Source: Pseudoxanthomonas sp. JBR18 (lineage in GTDB: Bacteria > Pseudomonadota > Gammaproteobacteria > Xanthomonadales > Xanthomonadaceae). From it: 64,000 bases of DNA. Positions 46,025-54,932 of the stretch are shown here, one piece after another (the stretch's first letter is position 1; each line of letters starts with the position of its first letter). The stretch spans positions 434,001 to 498,000 of the forward strand of contig NZ_CP116339.1 of NCBI RefSeq assembly GCF_028198165.1, written 5' to 3'. The translations under genes were made by a program, and so were the position numbers. A model generated the notes under the pieces. The model was given only the letters and a program-made list of their open reading frames with translations. It was not told the origin of the DNA and made no database searches.

Positions 46025-47434
46025 ATGAGCAAGCAACCTATCGGCGTGGTCGGCATGGCGGTCATGGGCCGCAACCTGGCCCTCAATATCGCCAGCCGAG
46101 GGCATAAGGTCTCCATCTACAACCGCAGCCGCGAGAAGACCGAGGAGGTCATGGCCGACAGCCCCGACGCCGGGCTGGTACCCACCTACACCCTGCAGGA
46201 ATTCGTCGACTCGCTGGAAACCCCGCGCCGCATCCTGCTGATGGTCAAGGCCGGTGCCGGCACCGACGCGGTGATCGAGGAGTTGAAGCCGCTGCTGTCC
46301 AAGGGCGACGTGCTGATCGACGGCGGCAACACCTTCTTCCAGGACACCCGCCGCCGCAACCAGGAACTGGCCGACGCCGGCTTCCACTTCATCGGCACCG
46401 GCGTGTCCGGCGGCGAGGAAGGCGCGCTCAAGGGGCCATCGATCATGCCGGGCGGTCCCAAGGACGCCTATGAGCTGGTCGCGCCGATCCTGACCGAGAT
46501 CGCGGCCAAGGCCGAGGACGGCACGCCGTGCGTGACCTACGTCGGTCCCGATGGCGCCGGCCACTACGTCAAGATGGTCCACAACGGCATCGAGTACGGC
46601 GACATGCAGCTGATCTCGGAGAGCTATGCGGTGCTCAAGCAGGCGCTGGGCCTGTCCAACGCCGAGCTGGCCGATATCTATACCCAGTGGAACGAAGGCG
46701 AGCTGGACAGCTACCTGATCGAGATCACCTCCAGGATCTTCCGCAAGCGCGATGACAGGACCGATGCCGACCTGGTCGACATGGTCCTGGACCGCGCCGC
46801 GCAGAAGGGCACCGGCAAGTGGACCAGCCAGAGCGCGCTGGACTTAGGCATTCCGCTGCCGCTGATCACCGAATCGGTGTTCGCCCGCATCGTGTCCTCG
46901 CTCAAGGACGAACGTGTGGCGGCGGCCAAGGTGCTGGCCGGGCCGGACGCGCCTGCGTTCGACGGCGACAAGGCCGCCTTCATCGAAGCGGTGCGCAAGG
47001 CGCTGTACCTGAGCAAGATCGTGTCCTACGCGCAGGGCTTCGCGCAGATGCGCGCGGCCTCGGACGAGTACGACTGGAACCTGCAGTACGGCGAGATCGC
47101 CAAGATCTTCCGCGCCGGCTGCATCATCCGCGCGCGCTTCCTGCAGAAGATCACCGAGGCCTATGCCCGCGACGACAAGCTGGCCAACCTGCTGCTGGAC
47201 CCGTACTTCCAGAAGATCGCCGCCGATTACCAGGGCGCCTTGCGCGAGGTGGTGGGCACCGCAGTGAAGCTGGGTATCGCCGTGCCCTGCTTCGCCTCGG
47301 CCATCGCCTACTACGACAGCTACCGCAGCGCGCGCCTGCCGGCCAACCTGCTGCAGGCCCAGCGGGACTTCTTCGGTGCGCACACCTTCGAGCGCACCGA
47401 TGCCGAAGGCAGCTTCCACGCTGATTGGAACTGA
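46025..47434 (+). CDS. gnd: 6-phosphogluconate dehydrogenase, decarboxylating
   Basis: A 469-residue enzyme of the oxidative pentose phosphate pathway, turning 6-phosphogluconate into ribulose 5-phosphate, CO2 and NAD(P)H. The cofactor motif is [20 protein letters not shown] (residues 6-25); [32 protein letters not shown] and [19 protein letters not shown] (catalytic Lys and Glu) are the family's signatures. The C-terminus with [20 protein letters not shown] is intact. Length equals the common 469-residue long form. A notable hairpin with a CRP-like site follows the stop codon. Confidence 0.97.
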   Translation: MSKQPIGVVGMAVMGRNLALNIASRGHKVSIYNRSREKTEEVMADSPDAGLVPTYTLQEFVDSLETPRRILLMVKAGAGTDAVIEELKPLLSKGDVLIDGGNTFFQDTRRRNQELADAGFHFIGTGVSGGEEGALKGPSIMPGGPKDAYELVAPILTEIAAKAEDGTPCVTYVGPDGAGHYVKMVHNGIEYGDMQLISESYAVLKQALGLSNAELADIYTQWNEGELDSYLIEITSRIFRKRDDRTDADLVDMVLDRAAQKGTGKWTSQSALDLGIPLPLITESVFARIVSSLKDERVAAAKVLAGPDAPAFDGDKAAFIEAVRKALYLSKIVSYAQGFAQMRAASDEYDWNLQYGEIAKIFRAGCIIRARFLQKITEAYARDDKLANLLLDPYFQKIAADYQGALREVVGTAVKLGIAVPCFASAIAYYDSYRSARLPANLLQAQRDFFGAHTFERTDAEGSFHADWN

Positions 47435-47443
47435 TCGCCTGGG

Positions 47444-47483
47444 ACCGGCCAAAGGTGTGATTCAAATCACATATTTGGCCGGT
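47444..47483. promoter_or_regulatory. nested palindrome with a perfect CRP/Clp-type site
   Basis: TGTGATTCAAATCACA at 47456-47471 matches TGTGA-N6-TCACA exactly, the site of CRP and of its Xanthomonas homolog Clp. It is nested inside a second inverted repeat, ACCGGCCAAA (47444-47453) and TTTGGCCGGT (47474-47483), so the whole 40-base element can fold as a long hairpin 10 bases after the gnd stop codon. It may be the gnd terminator, a Clp site for the following gene (ATG 115 bases away), or both. Confidence 0.65.
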
Positions 47484-47536
47484 TCTGGCGCCCAATCACG
47501 TCTGGCGTGCGACCAATGTTGTGTTTCGGTCTGACG

Positions 47537-47568
47537 ACATTTGCCTGAACATTGCATTCAGCAAATGT
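47537..47568. promoter_or_regulatory. imperfect inverted repeat before the endonuclease/phosphatase gene
   Basis: ACATTTGC (47537-47544) with TGAA (47546-47549) is mirrored by TTCA (47557-47560) with GCAAATGT (47561-47568), giving a 12-bp stem with one bulge and a 7-base loop. It ends 18 bp before the ATG and could be an operator or an RNA hairpin in the leader. Confidence 0.45.
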
Positions 47569-47586
47569 ATTCACGCCGGAATCACG

Positions 47587-48480
47587 ATGTCCCTGTTGCT
47601 TCGCTTATTGACCTCGCAGACGCGTCGACGCCGCCTGCGCCTGCTGTTGCTGGTCCTGGCCGCGCTGCCAGCGGCCTCGGTCCTGGCATCGCCCACGACG
47701 TTGAAGGTCATGACATTCAATGTCCGCACGCCGGTCGACACCGATGACAACCGTTGGGAGAACCGCCGCGATGTGATGGCCACGGTGCTGCGCACGCAGG
47801 CACCGGACGTGATCGGCACTCAGGAGTTGGTCAAGCGACAGGCCGATGACCTGATCGCCCGCCTGCCGCAGTACGCCTGGTTCGGCCAGGGCCGACGCGG
47901 CGGAGAAGATGATGAGCACATGGGCGTGTTCTACCGCACCGATCGCCTGCGCGTGCTCCAGTCCGGCGATTTCTGGCTGTCCGATACCCCGCAGGTGCCC
48001 GGCAGCATCAGCTGGGGGCATCCGCTTCCGCGCATGGTGACCTGGGCGCGCTTCCAGCGGATTGCCGACGGCGCGACGTTCACCCTCTACGACACCCATC
48101 TGCCCTATCGCGATGAGGACGAGGCCGCCCGCCTCAAGGGCGCGCGCTTGATCGCCGCGCGCCTGGAGGCGCTGCCAAAAGACGAACCGGTGATCCTGAC
48201 CGGGGATTTCAACACCACGCCGGACAGCCAGGCCCATGCCGCGCTGACAGCCACGTTGCAGGATGCATGGACGGCTGCCCCGAAGCGAGCGGGCCCGGAA
48301 GGAACCTTCCACGATTTCACCGGCACGCCAGGGCGTCGGATCGACTGGATCCTGTCACGTGGGCTGGAACTCCGCTCGGTCGAAGCGATCACCTTCCACC
48401 AGGGCGCGCGCTATCCCTCGGACCATTTCCCGGTCGTGGCGGTGTTCGACCTGAAGCGCCCGCCTGCTCAGGACCACTAG
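47587..48480 (+). CDS. exported endonuclease/exonuclease/phosphatase family protein
   Basis: A 297-residue protein with an N-terminal signal or anchor segment (residues 1-35, RRRRLRLLLLVLAALPAASVLA). The EEP fold is clear: VMTFNVRTP (Asn of motif 1), VIGTQEL (metal-binding Glu), YDTHLPYRDEDEA (catalytic His), ILTGDFNTTPDS (Asp and Asn), RIDWILSRG and the final YPSDHFPVVAVF (Asp-His). All catalytic residues are present. Exported members hydrolyse phosphodiesters of DNA, lipids or sugars; the substrate is unknown. Upstream it has a CRP/Clp-type site and an inverted repeat, so regulation is likely. Confidence 0.9.
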   Translation: MSLLLRLLTSQTRRRRLRLLLLVLAALPAASVLASPTTLKVMTFNVRTPVDTDDNRWENRRDVMATVLRTQAPDVIGTQELVKRQADDLIARLPQYAWFGQGRRGGEDDEHMGVFYRTDRLRVLQSGDFWLSDTPQVPGSISWGHPLPRMVTWARFQRIADGATFTLYDTHLPYRDEDEAARLKGARLIAARLEALPKDEPVILTGDFNTTPDSQAHAALTATLQDAWTAAPKRAGPEGTFHDFTGTPGRRIDWILSRGLELRSVEAITFHQGARYPSDHFPVVAVFDLKRPPAQDH

Positions 48481-48605
48481 CGCAACACGACGATCACGAT
48501 CCGGCGGCCCCGATTTTCCCGGCGCGCGCCTCAAGTTGAGTCGAGACTGGTCGCTATCCCGGTCCAAGACTCCGCTCCTTCGGCGGGCTTAACACGCATA
48601 AGGCA

Positions 48606-50231
48606 ATGACGTCCCACGCAGTGAAGCGCCTGGTCAGGCTGTTCCTCGCGCTGCTGCTGCTCCAGGGGCTGCTGGCCTGTGCGCCCGCCTCGCGCCCGGA
48701 CGCCTACGTGGTCACCGGACATGCGGCCACAGACCAGGAAACGCCGCCCCAGTGCCGGCACCGGCACCGGCCGGACCGCACCCTGGTGACACTGCAGCCC
48801 CCGCCGGGGGGATGGCCTGGTGTTCCCCAGGCGGTGGTGGTGATGAACGTGTTCCAGGGTGAAGTGGAGATCCGCCACGACACCCGGGAGCGTTGCGGCA
48901 CCCTGCAGGACGCGCGCACGCTGGACTCACGCTTCATGTCGGGGATGGGCATGGTGCTGGTGCCGGCCAAGGGCGATCTGAGTCCGATCCAGGTCGAGTT
49001 CGACCCAAGCCCCCTGCCCCTGTGGCGGCCGCTGGTCCGGCTGGGCCAGCCGGCAACGGTGCAGCGGCAGGACACCTTCCGCTTCTCGATGCGTGTCGCC
49101 TCGGTGGCGGTGATGCTGGCCCTGGTCATGTCCTCGATGCTGACCTTCCTGAGCACGCGCGAGCGCGCGTTCCTGTCCTATGCGGTCAGCTCGGCGCTGT
49201 TCGCGCTGTGGATGGCGCTGCTGTCCGGATTGTGGGCCTACCCGCGCCCCTGGCTGCCGCTCGGCGAGGCGTCCCTGCGTCTGGTGGTAGCCCTGCCCAC
49301 CGCGCTGATCGGCATGACCGTGCGCATGCTCGTCCACCAGTCGGCGCCGGCGGCGCTGGCCCAGCCGCTGCGTCACGCGGCCAAGTGGCTGATGTGGCTG
49401 CTGTTCGCCTTGGCGGCCACCGCGCTGTTTTCCCCCGAAGCCTGGATCCCTGCCATGTCCATGCTGGACGAGGCGAGCTTCTACGCGCTGTGCCTGCTGC
49501 TGACGCTGCTCGCCTCATTCATCGTCTGGCGCGGGGAACGTGGCGGAATCACCACCGTGGCCTGCGTGGTGCCCTTCGTCCTGCTGGGCGTGTGGGAGTT
49601 GTGCGCGCCGCAGGCACTGGCGATCTGGAAGGTCGAGGCCATGATGCTGTGCGGGTGCTGGCTGGCCATCACCTCGAGCATGTCCCTGACCCTGCGCATG
49701 GGCAGCCTGCGCCGACAGCGCGACGAGATGCGGGCACTGGCCCAGACCGATGCACTGACCGGCTTGCATAACCGGCGTGCGGCCATGGAGACGCTTGCCG
49801 AGGCGGTCAACCAGGCCCAGCGCCAGGGCCATGCGCTGACCGTGGGCTTCCTGGACATCGACCACTTCAAGTCGATCAACGACCGCTTCGGCCACGAGAC
49901 CGGAGACCAGGTCCTGCAGCATTTCGCACGCGCGCTGCGCACGGTGTTTCGCGATCAGGACTACGTGGCGCGCATGGGCGGCGAGGAATTCCTGGTCTTG
50001 CTTCCCGGCGTCGAGCCCCGTCACGCCGCCCAACGCATCCAATCCCTGGCCCCGCTGCTCAGCGGCATCGCCGCGGCGCTGGATCGCAGCGATCTGCACG
50101 TCACCGTGAGTGCCGGGGTCGCCGCACGGCGGGCCGGCGAGACCGATGCGAGCGCCCTACTGCAACGCGCCGACGCCGCCATGTATGCGGCCAAGCACGG
50201 TGGTCGCGACCGGGTCGAAGTCGCGCCCTAG
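48606..50231 (+). CDS. membrane diguanylate cyclase (7TMR-DISM-like sensor plus GGDEF)
   Basis: A 541-residue protein making cyclic di-GMP. A signal segment or first helix (1-26) precedes a periplasmic region (about 27-155), then seven membrane helices (about 160-365). The GGDEF domain starts at DALTGLHNRR (382) and has the active motif GGEEF at 458-462. An inhibitory I-site RDQD lies five residues before it, so product inhibition is expected. AAGG precedes the ATG. No EAL domain. The layout resembles 7TMR-DISM receptors, which sense an external ligand, here unknown. Confidence 0.93.
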   Translation: MTSHAVKRLVRLFLALLLLQGLLACAPASRPDAYVVTGHAATDQETPPQCRHRHRPDRTLVTLQPPPGGWPGVPQAVVVMNVFQGEVEIRHDTRERCGTLQDARTLDSRFMSGMGMVLVPAKGDLSPIQVEFDPSPLPLWRPLVRLGQPATVQRQDTFRFSMRVASVAVMLALVMSSMLTFLSTRERAFLSYAVSSALFALWMALLSGLWAYPRPWLPLGEASLRLVVALPTALIGMTVRMLVHQSAPAALAQPLRHAAKWLMWLLFALAATALFSPEAWIPAMSMLDEASFYALCLLLTLLASFIVWRGERGGITTVACVVPFVLLGVWELCAPQALAIWKVEAMMLCGCWLAITSSMSLTLRMGSLRRQRDEMRALAQTDALTGLHNRRAAMETLAEAVNQAQRQGHALTVGFLDIDHFKSINDRFGHETGDQVLQHFARALRTVFRDQDYVARMGGEEFLVLLPGVEPRHAAQRIQSLAPLLSGIAAALDRSDLHVTVSAGVAARRAGETDASALLQRADAAMYAAKHGGRDRVEVAP

Positions 50232-50302
50232 CGCGCGTGGTCAATCCGGAGCGGTCCGCGCCATTGCCGCGAGAGCCCGGGGTTCGGAGCGGGATGACGG
50301 GC

Positions 50303-50530
50303 CTAGCTCAACCGGATCAACATGCCCCCCAGCGCCGCCGCGCACACCAGGAACACGACCCAGCCGGCGAGGCGGCGCCAGCCCAGCGAGGGCGCGGGCG
50401 GCCTTGCGCGCGGGCGCGCCAGATGGCGCGAGACCGGCCTCGCGTCACGGGGCATGGGCCGCAACACATGCCCATGCAGGGCACGCGGCCGGTCCCGGTC
50501 GGAATCGCTGCTGTTGTAGGGGTCCGTCAT
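50303..50530 (-). CDS. small hypothetical membrane protein
   Basis: A 75-residue reading frame: an Arg/Pro-rich, charged N-terminal half (DSDRDRPRALHGHVLRPMPR) and one C-terminal membrane helix (LAGWVVFLVCAAALGGMLIRL). GGAG lies nine bases before the ATG. It converges with the diguanylate cyclase gene and is upstream-clear of pip. No family recognised; it could still be a chance frame. Confidence 0.5.
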   Translation of the reverse strand: MTDPYNSSDSDRDRPRALHGHVLRPMPRDARPVSRHLARPRARPPAPSLGWRRLAGWVVFLVCAAALGGMLIRLS

Positions 50531-50593
50531 GGACGTCGGCTCCGGTTCCGTGGATCGAGTGGCGAATCTAGCAGGCCCGCGCCGTGCCGGACA

Positions 50594-51550
50594 TCAGCTG
50601 TCCAGCCGGTCGGCCAACGCATCGGTGGCGCGGACCAGCGCATGGGTGATGGCCGGATCGAAGGCGCTGTGTCCGGCCAGCACCATCTCCAGGCGCGCCT
50701 CGGGCCACGCCGCCGCCAGGTCGCAGGCGGCCTTGGCCGGGCACAGCATGTCGTAACGCCCCTGCACGATCACCCCGGGCAGGTGGCGGATACGCCCGAT
50801 GTCGCGCAGCAACTGATCCGGCGCCAGGAAGACATCGTGGCGAAAGTAATGCGCTTCGATCCGTGCGACCGCCAGGGCGGCGGCATCGGGCTCCGGCGCG
50901 GGAGGCACCAGCGGATCGTGCACCAGGGTCGAGGCACCATCTTCCCAGGCGTTCCAGGCGCGCGCGGCGGCCAGGCGAACCTGTGGATCGTTGCTGTCCA
51001 GGCGGCGCCAGTACGCCTCGACCAGCGCGTCGCGCTCAGCTGGCGGGATATGCGCCACGTAACGCGCCCAGCCCTCGGGAAAGACCATCCGCGCCCCACC
51101 GTCGGCCTCGTTGAACCAGTGCAGTTCCTCGCGTCGCCCCAGGAAGACGCCGCGCACGATCAGCCCGGTCACTTGCGCCGGATGGGCCTGGGCATAGGCC
51201 AGGGCCAGCGTCGATCCCCACGAACCGCCAAACACCGCCCAACGCTCGATCCCGAGCAACAGACGGATCGCCTCGATATCGGACACCAGATGCGCAGTGG
51301 TGTTGTCCTCCACGTCCGCCGTCGGGGTGGAGCCACCGCAGCCGCGCTGGTCGAACAGCACGATGCGCCAGCGCGCCGGATCGAAGAAACAGCGATGCTC
51401 GGGGATCAGCCCACCGCCGGGACCGCCATGCAGGAACACCACCGGCAGGCCATCGGGCTGACCGCACTCTTCCACGTAGAGCGTGTGCCGCCCATCCACG
51501 GCCAGCCGGTGGGTGGCATAGGGCGTGATCGGAGGATAGAGCTTGCGCAT
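50594..51550 (-). CDS. pip: proline iminopeptidase
   Basis: A 318-residue alpha/beta-hydrolase (peptidase family S33) that removes N-terminal proline from peptides. The start MRKLYPPITPY is standard, so 51550 is chosen over 51640. The oxyanion motif is FLHGGPGGG (39-47), DQRGCGGS follows at 67-74, the nucleophile is Ser110 in FGGSWGSTLALAYAQ, and Asp and His are in VQGRYDMLCP and LAGHSAFD. Complete and of normal length; cytoplasmic. Confidence 0.96.
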   Translation of the reverse strand: MRKLYPPITPYATHRLAVDGRHTLYVEECGQPDGLPVVFLHGGPGGGLIPEHRCFFDPARWRIVLFDQRGCGGSTPTADVEDNTTAHLVSDIEAIRLLLGIERWAVFGGSWGSTLALAYAQAHPAQVTGLIVRGVFLGRREELHWFNEADGGARMVFPEGWARYVAHIPPAERDALVEAYWRRLDSNDPQVRLAAARAWNAWEDGASTLVHDPLVPPAPEPDAAALAVARIEAHYFRHDVFLAPDQLLRDIGRIRHLPGVIVQGRYDMLCPAKAACDLAAAWPEARLEMVLAGHSAFDPAITHALVRATDALADRLDS

Positions 51551-51797
51551 GGCGGCATCGCAACCAACGGGGCGCTCCCTTTTACCACCCGGACGCGCCC
51601 CGACAAGAAGCAGCGGCCATGACATGAGCGCTGACCCCAACGCGCATCGCGTAACGGATGACGCGCGGAAACCTTCAAGTCACGCGAACGTGGTGCGAAG
51701 GTTTTGTATGCAGACGGGTTCGTGACCCGGGCGGACAGGTTGGCCGATGGCGACTCTGTAAGGTGGACATCGCAGCGCTCCCACAAGGAGAAACGCC

Positions 51798-52061
51798 ATG
51801 AACCACCCCACTCCGCCCTGCTTCACGATCTATGGCCGCACGACCGACCGGCTCTATTTTGTCACCTCCGGTGACGACACCATCAGCGTGACCCCCGACG
51901 TTCAGATCGAGGTCGGATACGCAGATCTCCTGTTGATGCGGTGCGCCCCGGTTTCGCATCTGGAAGACAACCCGCTCGCCCTGGCGGCCTGCCGCGCCGC
52001 TGTGGCCTTCGCCCGTACGCATGGTCTGGCCATCGACGCGGCGGACGCCTTCTATGAGTGA
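51798..52061 (+). CDS. small conserved-looking hypothetical protein
   Basis: An 87-residue protein preceded by a strong ribosome site (AAGGAG, 51785-51790, seven bases before ATG). Sequence: short beta-rich N-terminal half (TIYGRTTDRLYFVTSGDDTI) and a helical C-terminal half (NPLALAACRAAVAFARTHGL). No signal peptide, membrane helix or known motif; I do not recognise a family. The strong ribosome site and good codon use make it a real gene. The 247-bp gap before it (51551-51797) and the 188 bp after it show nothing else. Confidence 0.72.
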   Translation: MNHPTPPCFTIYGRTTDRLYFVTSGDDTISVTPDVQIEVGYADLLLMRCAPVSHLEDNPLALAACRAAVAFARTHGLAIDAADAFYE

Positions 52062-52249
52062 GGCCCGCATGCCCGACATCGCAAGCACCGCGAACCACAG
52101 GCCACGCGCACAAGCGTCGAGCCCCACCTTGGATCGATCGCATGCAGCGGGCGGTAGACCACGGTCGCGCGATTCATTTCGTCACGCGGCACGACCGCTT
52201 CGTCACCCCTCCTGCGCCCAACCTGACGCGGCCAAGCACGCGGCGCGGA

Positions 52250-53578
52250 TCACTTGCCCGCGCCTTCCACACGGAACGGCAGATTGGCGTAGGCCGCATG
52301 GCCCTTGCCGTCGCCGACCTGGACGAACAGCCGGTAGTGACCGGGTGCTGTGGGCGCCTTGAAGCGCACCGATCCGCCGACGGTCTTGCCGAAGTTCACC
52401 GGCACCTGTGCCGGGATCGCCTCGGGGTCGCCGCCCACACTGGTCGCTTCGCTCTCGCGCAGTACGCGCCAGTGATAGTCCAGCGCATCGCCCTCCGGAT
52501 CCTGCGCCGTCGCCTGTGCCCGGTGCGCACTGCCGGGTGCAAGCGTGATGCTGGCCAGCGCCTCCTGCCCGTCCACGGTCAAGGGCGAGATCGACGGGGC
52601 GCGGTTATCGGGCCAGCGACCGGTCCACAGGAACTGCATCGCGTCCACGCCCGGCGTGGACTGCCCATCAGGCAGGAACAAGCCGTACCAGGTCGGGGTG
52701 CGCTCCTGCTTGTGCCCCCACAGGAACACATAGGAGCCCAGCCCCTGCACCTGATCGCTGTCGATATAGCGGGTGTAACGCTCGCGCAGCAGGTCGGCCT
52801 TGCGCGTGGCGGTGTCCTCTATGGGCGCCTGCCAAGCGGTCAGCGGGCTCTCCCAGTGTCCGGTCGGCCCCCACTCGGTCACCACATAGGGCCCGGTCCA
52901 GCCGCTGCTCACCAGCTTGTCGGGCAGGCTGACGATATCGCCGTAAAGCTGGATGCCGATCAGGTCCAGCTGCGGCGCACGTGACTTGATCGCATCGATC
53001 AGCGGCTTGTCGAAGCCTGCCAGGGTGGTCATCACCGGATGGTTGGGGTCGATCCGATGGATCATGTCGGCCAGCTGGCCGACCGCGTTCCAGACCCGCG
53101 GGTCGGTCGACTCCAGGTTCAACTCGTTGCCCACCACCCACATCAGCACGGCGGGATGGTCCTTATAGGCCATGATCTCGGCTTGGATCCGCGCCTGCTG
53201 GGCCTGGACGGCCCGGGCATCGCCATAGTCGAAGCCATGGCGCTCGCGCGCGACCTCGATACCGACCGCGACCATGAGCCCATTGCGCTGGGCGCGGTCG
53301 AGCATGGCCCGCATGGCCGCCGGATCGGATTCCACGCGCCAGGTGCGGAACGAATTGCCGCCCCGGGCAGCCAGGGCCTCCTGATCGCCGCCTCCCGACA
53401 GACCCGCCCCCTTGATCCGGAACGTCTGATCGTTGACCAGCAACTGGTAGCTGCTGCCCTGGTGCGCGATCCGCACCCGTGCAGGCCCCTGGCTGGCCGC
53501 CGAGACCACTGGCGTCTGACCTTGGGCCAAGGCCGCCACCGCCAGCAGCATCGTCGCCAGCCCCCATCGCTTGAACAT
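52250..53578 (-). CDS. exported glycoside hydrolase, TIM-barrel (GH2/GH5-like)
   Basis: A 442-residue protein with a signal peptide (MFKRWGLATMLLAVAALAQG, cleavage near 21). The barrel starts with FRIKGAGLSGGGDQEALAARGGNSFRTW-like strands; the acid/base is Glu152 in VLMWVVGNELNLES and the nucleophile Glu235 in YVVTEWGPTGHWESP, as in clan GH-A retaining enzymes. A C-terminal beta-sandwich (about 345-440, LTVDGQEALASITLAPGS, HYRLFVQVGDGKGH) follows. It is usually labelled GH2 TIM-barrel-like. Substrate unknown; likely beta-linked oligosaccharides in the periplasm or outside. Confidence 0.85.
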   Translation of the reverse strand: MFKRWGLATMLLAVAALAQGQTPVVSAASQGPARVRIAHQGSSYQLLVNDQTFRIKGAGLSGGGDQEALAARGGNSFRTWRVESDPAAMRAMLDRAQRNGLMVAVGIEVARERHGFDYGDARAVQAQQARIQAEIMAYKDHPAVLMWVVGNELNLESTDPRVWNAVGQLADMIHRIDPNHPVMTTLAGFDKPLIDAIKSRAPQLDLIGIQLYGDIVSLPDKLVSSGWTGPYVVTEWGPTGHWESPLTAWQAPIEDTATRKADLLRERYTRYIDSDQVQGLGSYVFLWGHKQERTPTWYGLFLPDGQSTPGVDAMQFLWTGRWPDNRAPSISPLTVDGQEALASITLAPGSAHRAQATAQDPEGDALDYHWRVLRESEATSVGGDPEAIPAQVPVNFGKTVGGSVRFKAPTAPGHYRLFVQVGDGKGHAAYANLPFRVEGAGK

Positions 53579-53723
53579 GCATCACTCCACGTGTGCGCAC
53601 GCACCACCGGATCCGGTGGTGCGGTCTGTGTGGGGGGAAGGGGATCATGCCATGTCCGGCATGGGTTCACCTTGCGGGGACACCCAAGCTGGCAGGCTCG
53701 CCATTGGTCTCAGATCCCCCGCC

Positions 53724-54929
53724 ATGCATCACCGCCCGGCCCCCAAGTTGCCGGCCGCCCTCGAACGGCGCCGGCTGGATGCGTTGTATCGCTACGACGT
53801 GCTGGATACGGCACCGGAAGCGGCGTTCGACGACATCACGCAGATCGCCGCGCTGTTCTGCGGCACCCCGATGGCGTTGATCAGCCTGGTCGAGGCCCAT
53901 CGGCAGTGGTTCAAGTCCGCTTATGGGCTGAACGAACACGAGACGCCGATCGAAGGTTCCATCTGCGCGCATGCGTTGCTGCAGGACGCGCTGATGGTCG
54001 TACCCGATACCTGTCGCGACGCGCGGTTCCGCGCCAGTCCGCTGGTGCTGGGCGCCCCCCACCTGCGCTTCTATGCGGGGGCCCAGCTGCGCACGCCCGA
54101 CGGCCTGCCCCTGGGCACGGTGTGCGTGCTGGATACCAAGCCGGGCACGCTGACCGAGGCACAGGGCCAGATGCTGCGCGGGCTGGCACGTCAGGTCATG
54201 ACCCAGTTGGAGCTCCGCCGCCTGCTGGCGACCAGTGAACGCACCAGCCAATACCGCGCCGGGCTGCTGGCATCGGCCGGGCATGATTTCCGCACGCCCA
54301 TGACGACCGTCAACCTGGCGCTGGACATGGCCCACCGCGCCAGCGCAGAGCGGCTACCGCGCATCCTGGCCATCGGTCGGGCGGCCCTGGCCAATGTGGA
54401 AAGCGGGCTGACGCGCATGCTGTCCAGCGCGAGTGGCCAGAACACCTTCGAGCTCAACGATCTGGCGCCCACCTCCATCGGCGAGGTGCTCGACCGGGTT
54501 GGCCAAGCGCATGACTGGACCGCGCGACGCCAGACCGTGCGCCTGACGGTCGTCGGAACCACGCAGATCGCACCCAGTGACGGGCGCCAGCTGGAGACCT
54601 TGCTGGGCAACCTGGTCGCCAACGCGATCAAGTACACGCCGGCCGGCGGCCGGGTGCTGGTGGGCTGCCGGCGCCGCGAAGGCGCGCTGGATATCGAGGT
54701 GGTGGACAACGGACCGGGCATCGCCCCGGACAAGATCGCGCACATGTATGGCGCATTCCGCCAGACCACGCGCAGTCGCGATGGGCTGGGGCTGGGGCTG
54801 TGGATCGTCCATCGCATCGCCACCGCCCTGGATATCGGCATCACGGTGCGCTCGCGCCCCGGGCGCGGCACGCGGTTCATCCTGCGCCTGCCCGGCGCCA
54901 TGCGACCGGACGCCCCGCTGCCCGCCTGA
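53724..54929 (+). CDS. GAF-domain sensor histidine kinase
   Basis: A 401-residue soluble kinase. An N-terminal GAF domain (about 12-165; RYDVLDTAPEAAFDDITQIA, FKSAYGLNEHETPIEGSICA, RFYAGAQLRTPDGLPLGTVC) is followed by a HisKA region with phospho-acceptor His187 in AGHDFRTPM and an HATPase domain (N-box LLGNLVANAIKYT, G1 DNGPGIAPDK, G2 GLGLGLWIV). No membrane helix, so it senses a cytoplasmic signal. No response regulator adjoins it. I chose ATG 53724; earlier in-frame ATGs at 53652 and 53571 extend into sequence without domain support. Confidence 0.9.
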   Translation: MHHRPAPKLPAALERRRLDALYRYDVLDTAPEAAFDDITQIAALFCGTPMALISLVEAHRQWFKSAYGLNEHETPIEGSICAHALLQDALMVVPDTCRDARFRASPLVLGAPHLRFYAGAQLRTPDGLPLGTVCVLDTKPGTLTEAQGQMLRGLARQVMTQLELRRLLATSERTSQYRAGLLASAGHDFRTPMTTVNLALDMAHRASAERLPRILAIGRAALANVESGLTRMLSSASGQNTFELNDLAPTSIGEVLDRVGQAHDWTARRQTVRLTVVGTTQIAPSDGRQLETLLGNLVANAIKYTPAGGRVLVGCRRREGALDIEVVDNGPGIAPDKIAHMYGAFRQTTRSRDGLGLGLWIVHRIATALDIGITVRSRPGRGTRFILRLPGAMRPDAPLPA

Positions 54930-54932
54930 GGG

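Noticed and set aside
45716..46582. 288-codon minus-strand frame upstream of and over gnd
   Set aside because: Antisense to the well-supported gnd gene and lacking any recognisable domain.
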